In this document: piece after piece, positions 56,382 to 64,000 of the stretch
Layout: each line of letters starts with the position of its first letter
Position numbering within the stretch: the stretch's first letter is position 1
Assembly (NCBI GenBank): GCA_023014485.1
Contig: JAJOZX010000089.1
Span: forward strand, 1,151,501 to 1,215,500
Direction of reading: 5' to 3'
Length of the DNA: 64,000 nt
From: Bathynomus jamesi
Taxonomy: Eukaryota; Arthropoda; Malacostraca; Isopoda; Cirolanidae
Position numbers and translations under genes: made by a program
The notes under the pieces: generated by a model
What the model saw: only the letters and a program-made list of their open reading frames with translations
The model's database searches: none
Told to the model about the DNA's origin: nothing

Positions 56382-56889
56382 AGAATTTTCTATATTTGTG
56401 ACTGGAGTGCAGTCATTCCATTATAATTCAGTCAGGGGTGTAAACCACACCATTTTGGATTTTGTTGAGCTGGAGGGAGCCAATAAGCCTTGAAAAATGA
56501 TGAAAATACAATTTAAATTTTTGTAATCAGACTTACAGTTCTCGAGTTATAGCACTTCAAAGTTTGCCACCTTTGCCACTGGGTGGCGCTAAGAGCACCA
56601 TTTTATTTTTTAAGAATTTTAAAATCATCATTTTTTGTTCAATTTTAACAAAGTGTTAAATCCTACATTTTTGAGGGCAAGGAATCCAAAAATGATATAA
56701 AAATGTGGAATAAATTCACCCTTAGTCATATCTTCCATATTTTATCTTCTCAGACCAAAAAAAATGTGTCGGCTTTGAGGGCCTGTATCTCGGGTCTGCA
56801 TAGGTTTTTTTTCAAGGGAAATGCAGCATTATTTAGGATAGACATATGAGAAATCATGTATAAAAAATCTCAGATATATTATCTTTCTA

Positions 56890-57456
56890 CAGTGAGGCCT
56901 TGCATAACGAATGCCTTAAATAGCGAATTTTTGCTTAACGAATTACCTCCATAAGGCTCCATTGATTTAAATAACAATTTTACCTTGCAGAATGAATTTG
57001 GTAACAAAAAACATAACATGTTTTCTGTTCAGTTGGAGGTTGGTAGCTGTTGTGAGCAGTTGTGTACAATTGCTACCTATCAATTTTTTTTTAAATTTTG
57101 CTTTAGTGATTTATCATTATAATATCACTAATTAATATAGTGAATAAATAATAATTAATGCTTTTAAGCATTATTAGTGCTAAATAAAGTTAATTACATT
57201 GCATATATAAAGATAAAAAGTGAATTACAGTGAACCAAGTGGGCTTACGATAACACAACCTATGTTGTTACAATAATACAACACATTACGCTAAAAAACC
57301 TTTAAAAAATGGGTAAACAAGCGCAAAAAGGGTCAAAATTTGGGCTCTGGAACGAATTACTGAAAATACCATTGAACTAATGCATTGCATAACAAATTTT
57401 TCAGTTAACAAATGACCTTCTGGAACGAATTAAATTTGTTATGCAAGGCCTCACTG
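56890..57456. mobile_element. Tigger/pogo-like MITE
   Basis: The ends CAGTGAGGCCTTGCATAACG and, inverted, CAGTGAGGCCTTGCATAACA are flanked by TA on both sides. The subterminal parts repeat AACGAATT and its complement. A short MGKQAQKGSKFGLWNE-like open piece near 57309 may be a residue of a lost transposase. 567 bases. Confidence 0.8.
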
Positions 57457-58068
57457 TATATGATTTTACAGGCATGAGAGCATACCACATTTTCTTCTTG
57501 TATGAAAATGGGATTGTGCTCTCACACCCCATTGCTATTTGCAAGAAATGCTCTAAAATTACAATTTTTATCAACAATACAAAACAAGATGTCAAATTCC
57601 TACAATTCAGAGGGCAAGGAATCCAAAAACTACATAAAAATGGAAAAACTACAGTAAAAGAGGCCATAATATCTTTCATTTAATGATAAGTGTAATGGAC
57701 AATTCCACTGGAATTAGTAACATTTAAATGCCGTAAATAGATTATTTTTTAAAATGTTTTATATCTGGTACCAAAATTTGTAGAGTGAAACATTTTTGCC
57801 ATTAAACCTAGTTTAGACCCATTAACATCACTTGTTAAGTTTTGAGGAACTTCCCTATGGCTGTAACACCCATCACCATTTTCTCAACTAGACTTTGGAC
57901 TAGCTGTGGTAGATTTAGTGTTTTATTATTTTTTTCTAAACATTTTATTTTCAAAAAGTTGAATGCAAGTCTTTACATGAATACATATTTGGTTACACAA
58001 ACAGTATATCTAAGTGGATCTAAGAGAAGCACCTATTACAATAAGTTTAGTGTGTGTTTGGTTTGTAA
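57457..58068. other. spacer, probably part of a decayed transposon
   Basis: GAGGGCAAGGAATCCAAAAA occurs at 57610 and also at 56683 on the other side of the Tigger-like MITE, so this DNA was probably duplicated or belongs to one split element. No gene recognised. Confidence 0.4.
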
Positions 58069-58800
58069 CTAAAATTCAATGAGAGCAGTGGAATCCTCAT
58101 CTGATATTTTGTACACACGTCCTGATATAGTAATTGGTGCAGTGAGTATTCTCAATATATTTGACTTTGGAATCCAACAGATATCATCCTGAGTTGGCCA
58201 AGAGAATGTCTGTCTTGGACCATGAGGTGTCATGAATTTAACCTCAAAGTCATCAGATTCCTTAACATCGGTAATCACTCCAATCCACCAATGACTGTCA
58301 TACATGGCAGCAACATAATCACATAGTTTAGGTATCAGTGTTGTTGATACATTGGATGGTGAACTGAAAAAAGAAAGTGTTCCTGAGAGTTTCTCATCCT
58401 CTGCAGTTCTTTTGTAGGAGATACAGCCAATCTTTTCTGGAATGAAGACATGAAAGCTTCTTGTTCCAGGAACAGTTGTTCCAATTTTTAACCTTTCTTC
58501 TAAAGTGGCTCTTACTGGTATAAGTTCATCTTTTGCAATATAAAAGAACTGTATTGAAGGCATGCTGCTCTTACAAAAAATGAAAGCTTGAATGGCAGAA
58601 ATAATCTGATCTTTCTCTGTTAGAGTTAAACTTTCATGAAGCAGTTTTCTTTTAATAGTTCCACCAAGACCATCATATGGAGATTTTCCATGACTGGTGG
58701 CAAAGAAGTTCCATGTTGCATCGAGTTCGAAATCTTGAAAGGTTAAATTAAGAAACTTTTTGAAGTTTTTGTACTGACTAATTTTGGGTACTGACTAATT
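58069..58800 (-). pseudogene. transposon-encoded protein, C-terminal part (WNFFATSHGKSPYDG type)
   Basis: Leftward from about 58800: KISQYKNFKKFLNLTFQDFE, then DATWNFFATSHGKSPYDGLG, GTIKRKLLHESL, and FFYIAKDELIPVRATLEERL, GTTVPGTRSFHVFIPEK. The C-terminal domain holds YDSHWWIGVITDVKESDDFE, VKFMTPHGPRQTF and SWPTQDDICWIPKS, ending at 58069. I recall this domain order from multi-copy, uncharacterised proteins of arthropods and cnidarians that look transposon-derived. The N-terminal half is missing, and an 18-base duplication (TACTGACTAATTTTGGG twice) disturbs its start. It points away from the plus-strand gene at 62047, from a shared palindromic centre. Confidence 0.6.
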
Positions 58801-58894
58801 TTGGGTCACTGAATACGAAAATGATGCCTAAAATTGCCAATTGGCTCTATTTATAAAGATATCAGGCAACCCTGCACCCTACTAACTGGACTGC

Positions 58895-58993
58895 ATCTGT
58901 TGTGTAATATGTAGATGCCTGTGACACATCAACGCATTGACCCTACTGCGCATGCGGTTATATTTTTTTTATTTTAATAAAAATGTAAATATA
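58895..58993. repeat. left arm of a palindromic central region
   Basis: GTAATATGTAGATGCCTGTG, ACACATCAACGCATTGACCC, TACTGCGCATGCGG and a T-rich run match, inverted, 61862-61945. It lies between two divergent transposon genes and could be their common promoter region. Split by the 58998-61684 element. Confidence 0.7.
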
Positions 58994-58997
58994 TACA

Positions 58998-61684
58998 TTA
59001 GGGTGGTCCAAATCCATAGGGAAATTTCAAAATTGTCTTAGATAGTCTCCACAAGTGTGGTTTTTGTCCATTTAGTGTCCACATGGTCTGTGCAAAATTG
59101 CAGCGTGATTGGTGAATATTTAGAGGTCGCCCCACTCTGAATATATATATTATATAATGTACTTTTTCTTCCATAGGTCCGATGGCTCAAACTCGATCAA
59201 TTCCAAAAGTTTGGCTTCTAGGGATGGCAACTGGAACTTTATCCACGTCAAGGCTCCCTACATGCCTTGACACCCTCCTCTTGGGCAATACCACCACATC
59301 AATCAAAAGCAAACCACCTCTGACAGTCTGAACCAGGCATGCCAGAGGGTGATTGAAGTCTGGACCCGAGCGCGATCCCAACTCAACGGATCGACTCCTG
59401 TGTCCGTAAGCTTTCAAAGCTTTTAGACCGCTACAAAACACTCAAGAAGCACAGGACCAGGCAACGTGCCAGCGATAGAATGAATGAAGACATCTTCAAA
59501 GCGGACATCCAGGAACTGTTTGACATCGCAACCAGTGATGCCATGAGCACAATCGTCAACGTTGAGGACCGAAATTTCCTGTCCATGCAGCGCAAGGACG
59601 TCAATTCTTGCAGCATGGTTGGCATTGATAAGGAAACGACTACACAAGAGGACAGAAAGCGATCCAGAATGGAGAAGGAAGCCAAGAGGAAGGCAAGGCA
59701 TGAAGCAACACAGAAAGATTTGGAAGAAGCAGGAGTGTCATCAATTGATCTTTCCTCTTCTTCTTCTTCCCTTTTTTCGCAAGACGATGACGACTATAGA
59801 CCATCGGTTCCGATTCCTTCTTCGTCTGAAGCTCCGGCACCAAAGCGTCCCAAGAACAAGGTTACGAACATTTTCCAATCTCCAGAAGTCATTGGAGCAA
59901 TGGATCGCACCAATCTTTCTGACCGGAATGCTGTTTTCGTAACTGGAGCTGTATTACAGGCCGCGGGGCATGATCTGTCTGGGATGACGTGCTCTCGGAG
60001 CTCTATTCATCGCTACAGAGAAAGTGGGCGAGAACAGGCAGCTCGAGAAGACCTAGAATCATTCTCTCTAGAAGACCCTGTCCTTCTCCATTGGGACGGA
60101 AAGCTTCTCCCCGGCATTGAAGGGAAGAAGACGAATGTGCATCGGATAGCAATCCTTATAACATTCAATGGACAGGAGAAGCTGCTTGGTGTCCCAAAGA
60201 TGAAACAAGGAACTGGAGAAGCACAGGCCCAGGCATGCCTTCAAACTATGAAATTATGGAACGTGGAACAGCATGTGAGAGGTCTCGTCTTCGATACCAC
60301 TGCGTCAAACACGGGTTTACATCGCGGAGCCTGTGTCAGGATTGAAGAAGCATTGGGTCACGAGCTAGTTTGGATCGGTTGTCGACATCATATACTTGAA
60401 GTCGTACTTGCTGATGTCTTTGCCTCAATATTTGGCTCAACAGGAAGTCCTGAAACAGGCCTTTTTAAGCGATTTCAAAAGGAATGGCCATCTCTCTCCC
60501 ACGAAGCATTTGTCTCAGCATCGGACAGCTTGTTCGAGAACCCTCAACTCCAAGAGATGAGAAAAGAGATGCTCACTTACTTACCTAACGCTCTTCAGGC
60601 AAGCCAACCTCGTGACGACTACAAGGAGTTCCTTGAACTATCTTTGCTCTTCCTGGGGGGAAAGACTGGTGGTCAACTCTTTATCCAGCTCCAGGTCCCA
60701 TGCACCACGCAAGATGGATGGCGAAGGCGATTTATGCGCTCAAAATCTACCTTTCACTATCAATTCAAGCTCACAGCATGCGAAGAACGAAACGTGACTC
60801 AGCTGGCTTTATTTGTCAGTCTGATTTACGTCAAGTACTGGCATGAAGCGCCAATGGGGACACAAGCTCCTCTCAATGATCTCAAAATGCTGCATCTTCT
60901 GGAAAAATATCCACACGGAGGAGCTGCACAAGCGGCGAAGACAGCTCTAAGATGCCACCTGTGGTACTTGTCGGAGCATCTGATTGGACTGGCCTTCTTC
61001 GATAATAGGATCGATCCTGATACCAAAAGGAGAATGGTTCAACACCTCCAACATCCCCAAAAGAATGGCTGCCCCCGACAAATCGACATGGCGGAAGCTG
61101 GTGTTGAAAATGATGTGGCATCCTTCGTCATGAAAAGGACATTGACCCTCTTTGATGCCTTGAAAGTTGGAGGTAAGGAGGAAGCGCGCCAGTTACTTCA
61201 AAAAGATCCACGGGAATGGCCAAATGACAAGAACTACAGGGAACTTAGAGATTGCGCCTTAAAGATGAAAGTCGTCAATGATGCTGCCGAGCGAGGTATT
61301 GCTCTCGCACAACGCTACAATGACACTTTGACACGAAACGAGGACCAGAAGCAGTACCTCCTACAACTCGTAGCCGCCCACCGAAAACAGATACCAATAC
61401 CATCCAAGGCGACTCTGATGCAGAAGAAATAATGAAGATACACCCATTATCATGTCCTATTGTCTTACTGTTTTCTTTCATATTCTTTGAGAACCAAAAA
61501 AAAATTTAGTTATTCAGTTGTCTATATATTTTCCCAAATTTTCAAAAAGGGGGCAAGTGGGGCGACCCCTAAATATTAACCGAATAACGTGAAACTTTGC
61601 ACAAATACTGTCCACACCAAGAGGCATAAAACCAACCTTGTGGAGAGAACTTAGTCGATGCTTTAACTTTTTGGACCACCCTAA
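58998..61684 (+). mobile_element. 2.69-kb DNA transposon with TTAGGGTGGTCC ends and a 650-codon ORF
   Basis: TTAGGGTGGTCCAAA and its inverted partner begin ~145-bp imperfect inverted repeats (TCTCCACAAG, GGTTTTTGTC/GGTTTTATGC, AATATTTAGAGGTCGCCCC against AATATTTAGGGGTCGCCCC). ATAC flanks both sides if one base is added to each end (58993-58996, 61686-61689); TATACA also fits. So the duplication is 4-6 bases in AT-rich DNA. It carries one transposase-like gene and is inserted in the centre of an older two-gene transposon. The MITEs at 32690-33157 and 33478-33945 share its ends. Superfamily not recognised with certainty; a 4-bp duplication would be compatible with Sola-type elements. Confidence 0.75.
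59480..61432 (+). CDS. transposase-like protein of the TTAGGGTGG element
   Basis: 650 codons, open throughout. The N-terminus is Lys/Arg-rich with a Ser-rich acidic linker (residues ~80-130). LLHWDGKLLP (about 203) gives a candidate catalytic aspartate. GLVFDTTASNTGLHRGACVR (about 271) gives a second, and WIGCRHHILEVVLADVF (about 300) is a Cys/His insertion. NDAAERGIALAQRYN (about 600) could supply the glutamate. This matches an RNase H-fold DDE layout (inference). Between 60691 and 60753 the best protein reading jumps to another frame (PGPMHHARWMAKAIYALKIY) and returns. So about 21 residues here are probably scrambled by two compensating indels. Upstream, TTTTTCTTCCATAG at 59176 looks like a splice acceptor, and coding-like text (TSDSLNQACQRVIEVWTRA) continues in another frame, so the true N-terminus is longer and damaged. 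Confidence 0.65.
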   Translation: MNEDIFKADIQELFDIATSDAMSTIVNVEDRNFLSMQRKDVNSCSMVGIDKETTTQEDRKRSRMEKEAKRKARHEATQKDLEEAGVSSIDLSSSSSSLFSQDDDDYRPSVPIPSSSEAPAPKRPKNKVTNIFQSPEVIGAMDRTNLSDRNAVFVTGAVLQAAGHDLSGMTCSRSSIHRYRESGREQAAREDLESFSLEDPVLLHWDGKLLPGIEGKKTNVHRIAILITFNGQEKLLGVPKMKQGTGEAQAQACLQTMKLWNVEQHVRGLVFDTTASNTGLHRGACVRIEEALGHELVWIGCRHHILEVVLADVFASIFGSTGSPETGLFKRFQKEWPSLSHEAFVSASDSLFENPQLQEMRKEMLTYLPNALQASQPRDDYKEFLELSLLFLGGKTGGQLFIQLQVPCTTQDGWRRRFMRSKSTFHYQFKLTACEERNVTQLALFVSLIYVKYWHEAPMGTQAPLNDLKMLHLLEKYPHGGAAQAAKTALRCHLWYLSEHLIGLAFFDNRIDPDTKRRMVQHLQHPQKNGCPRQIDMAEAGVENDVASFVMKRTLTLFDALKVGGKEEARQLLQKDPREWPNDKNYRELRDCALKMKVVNDAAERGIALAQRYNDTLTRNEDQKQYLLQLVAAHRKQIPIPSKATLMQKK

Positions 61685-62046
61685 TATACATATATATACA
61701 ATAAAATGTAATTTTAAATTTATCTATTACATTATGTATTTGTAAATTATTTATTAAAAAATAGATTGGATCATTTTAACATATTGATTCCCATAATGTT
61801 TTTGATATTAATATAAATGGAATACTAACCTAATTTAAAATTATTAAAATGCAATGTAATTGCATTAATTTATTAAAATAAAAAAATATAACTGCGCAGT
61901 AGAGTCAAGGCATCGATGTGTCACAGGCATCTACATATTACGCCACAGCATCAGTTCATTTGCGGAAGTCATACAGTGCACCCTTGTAAAACTCTTTTTA
62001 GTGTTTGCTTTTGAAACTGAATTTTTTCAGCCTAATTTGAACAAAG
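61685..62046. repeat. right half of the palindromic centre and 5' leader of the plus-strand gene
   Basis: The 61862-61945 part matches inverted 58895-58993 (GATGTGTCACAGGCATCTAC, CTGCGCAGTAGAGTCAAGGC). The rest is AT-rich and ends in the leader of the gene starting at 62047. Confidence 0.6.
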
Positions 62047-63741
62047 ATGCCTCGTAATTGCGTGAACAGTGTAGATAACTTCTGTTATGCTTGTGGAGAA
62101 TTGACTTTTGCATCACAAAAGCGTGCTATAACCGCCGTGATTAGGAAAGCCTATCACCTTTATTTTGGCTGTAAGATTGGAGGTCAGGACAAGAGCTGGG
62201 CCCTACACATATGCTGCAATACTTGTGCAACAAACCTTTGCCAGTGGATAAATTGGAAAAGAAAATCTATGCCATTTGCAGTGCCAATGGTGTGGAGGGA
62301 ACCAACAGATCATGTCAGCAATTGTTACTTCTGCATGGTGCCTCCAGTCAAGAAAGGTATTTACAAGAAGAAAAAGTGGATTTTACAATATCTGAATATA
62401 CCCTCTGCTATACGCCTGGTACCTCATGGCGAAGGACTACCCATTCCTGAGCCCCCACACTCATTCTCCCTGGAGTCAGAGGATGAGGAGAATGAAGGAA
62501 CCTACGAAACTTGTGAGCCTTCAACTTCACAAGACCTGAATTTGTTTATAACTTGACATCTTCTAAACTGCACATGATAACTCAGAATGAATTAAATGAC
62601 CTTATCAGAGATTTAGAACTGCCAAAGAGTAAGGCAGAGCTGTTGGGCTCCAGATTGCAGCAGTGGCATCTCCTTGCTGAAAATGTTAGTGTGTGTAAGT
62701 TTCGTGACTGTCAAAAAGATTTTGTCCCATTCTTCATCATGGAAGGTGACCTTGTAGCTTGCAACGACATCGATGGTCTGATGGCAGCTCTCAACATTAT
62801 TCACAATCCTGATGAGTGGAGACTGTTCATTGATTCATTGAAGTTTAGTCTAAAAGCTGTTTTGTTGCATGTTGGCAACGTATTGCCATCAATTCTAGTT
62901 GGTCATGCAGTCCACATGAAGGAAACATATGACAACATCAAGCAACTTTTGAAATGCATAAACTATGACAAACATCAGTGGCAGGTTTGTGGTGACTTGA
63001 AAGTTGTTGCTATCATACTTGGACTGCAGCTGGGCTACACTAAGTATTGCTGTTTTCTGTGTGAATGGGATAGTTGGGCTAGGACTTCTCATTACATCAA
63101 GAAGGATTGGCCACTCCGACACTCATTGGAACCTGGAACAAAAAATGTTCAGTATCCTCCACTTGTAGAATCGAGCAAGATTTTGTTACCACCCTTACAC
63201 ATCAAACTGGACATCATGAAAAATTTTGTTAAGGCTATGGATAAAATGGGGGTCACTTTTAAGTACCTCAATGGTAAATTCCCAAAGCTGCGAAGCAAAA
63301 ATCAAGGAGGGTGTATTTGTTGGTCCACAGATCCACGAGCTTCTTAGAGATGAGAAGTTTGACCGTATCCTAGGTGGTGAGGAGAAGACAGCATGGAATG
63401 CTTTTTGGTTAGTAGCAACCAATTTTCTCGGAAATACCAAAGCTGACAATTACATGGAGCTGGTGGAAAACCTGCTGTTGCCCTATCAAAAAATGGACTG
63501 CAATATGTCTTCAAAGATACATTTCCTCCATTTGCACCTGGAATTTTTTTCAGCCAATTGCGGAGTAGTCAGCGATGAACATGGTGAATGTTTCCACCAG
63601 GATATCTCAGCGATGGAGAAACACTACCAGGGGAAATGGAGTCCATCATTGTTAGCAGACTACTGCTGGACAATACCAAGAGATGCTCCAGAAGTTGAAT
63701 ACAAGAGACAAGCAAAGAAGCGATGGGTTGAATCAATATAA
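62047..63741 (+). pseudogene. transposon-encoded protein with N-terminal zinc-binding region
   Basis: ATG at 62047: MPRNCVNSVDNFCYACGELT, a Cys-rich module (CYACG, CCNTCATNLCQW, CYFC with intervening WREP), SAIRLVPHGEGLPIPEPP and an acidic linker. A one-base shift near 62545 leads to MITQNELNDLIRDLELPKSK, AELLGSRLQQWHLLAENVSV, CNDIDGLMAAL, WRLFIDSLKFSLKAVLLHVG, HMKETYDNIKQLL and GYTKYCCFLCEWDSWAR. A second shift near 63290 leads to EAKIKEGVFVGPQIHELLRD and KIHFLHLHLEFFSANCGVVS, DEHGECFHQDISAMEKHYQG and DYCWTIPRD before the stop. I recognise it as a common, multi-copy, uncharacterised arthropod protein that behaves like a transposon gene. Its reaction is not established. Two frameshifts inactivate it. 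Confidence 0.7.
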
Positions 63742-63762
63742 GTGACTGCATTATACAGGTAT

Positions 63763-64000
63763 CAGTGACGTGCACAGACTTTCAGAAGGGCAGGGGCTCA
63801 GTTGAAAAAAGGGCACTCCCCTAACATTTTTAAAAATGAAATCCGCAATGCCATATAGGCTATATATATGTATACACACACACAAAGAAAAATTTTAAAA
63901 TTGTATATGGTAAATATTCTTAAATTCCATTAAATTCAATGCATTATTTTTGTATATAAAGCTGATTAAAGAAAATAAATGAAAATTTGTTGTAAAAAGG
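63763..64000 (+). mobile_element. left end of a hAT-like element, cut by the window edge
   Basis: CAGTGACGTGCACAGACTTT followed by AGAAGGGCAGGGGCTCAG is a typical hAT terminus. The other end lies beyond 64000. The visible interior is AT-rich with a short CA tract. Confidence 0.6.

Noticed and set aside
59187..59843. Minus-strand frames of 67-92 codons opposite the 650-codon ORF
   Set aside because: Antisense shadows; the plus strand carries the long frame and recognisable motifs.

Overview
This window is nuclear, intron-era eukaryotic DNA made almost entirely of transposable-element debris. I could not find a convincing single-copy host gene. The element mix suggests an invertebrate, most likely an arthropod; a decapod crustacean or chelicerate is a guess, not a demonstration. 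That mix is CR1/jockey-type LINEs, Penelope-like elements, several mariner/Tc lineages, hAT, piggyBac and tRNA-derived SINEs, with very long (TA)n, (CT)n and (CA)n microsatellites. There are no bacterial operons, rRNA genes or CRISPR arrays.

Layout. 1-1.1 kb: 3' end of a Penelope-like element followed by a hammerhead-like motif. 1.2-4.3 kb: a broken hAT-like C-terminus, a LINE tail, and a complete mariner (2332-4211, TA target duplication) carrying a MITE inside its left arm. 4.6-10.2 kb: a long CR1-like LINE on + and a second, chimeric one on -. 11.5-20 kb: another LINE (LINE D) split by a 6.37-kb DNA transposon at 13051-19416. That transposon has arrays of a GGACAATATCCCC unit at both ends, a broken transposase-like gene, and at least four younger insertions. 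20-22 kb: a Tc/mariner-like element holding a fold-back with hammerhead-like cores and a hAT MITE. 22-26 kb: unannotated AT-rich DNA. 26-31 kb: hAT, LINE E, and palindromic and dimeric tRNA-derived repeats. 31-34.2 kb: a deleted mariner, a solo-LTR candidate, and a 0.79-kb tandem duplication carrying a MITE. 34.4-38.6 kb: nested MITEs, LINE D and LINE E fragments, a C-rich tandem repeat, a fold-back mariner, and a hAT with a perfect 8-bp target duplication. 38.6-42 kb: little recognised.

42-46 kb: a second Penelope-like element with its hammerhead-like motif at the same spacing, a tRNA-like palindrome, and large fold-back MITEs. 46.9-48.4 kb: two hAT C-termini. 49.5-53 kb: a piggyBac element whose 590-codon frame is broken only by two TAG codons. 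53.4-57.5 kb: hAT MITE, a Merlin-like candidate, and a Tigger/pogo-like MITE. 57.7-63.8 kb: two divergent transposon genes around a palindromic centre. That centre is split by a 2.69-kb transposon (58998-61684) with a 650-codon open frame, whose non-autonomous relatives are the MITEs at 32.7 and 33.5 kb.

How it fits together. Insertions inside insertions give a relative age order in several places. Autonomous/non-autonomous pairs are visible: the 59-kb element with the 33-kb MITEs, and the 14.4-kb MITE with the 42.3- and 45-kb copies. The best candidates for undescribed systems are the 13051-19416 element, the 58998-61684 element with its MITEs, and the divergent gene pair that it interrupts.
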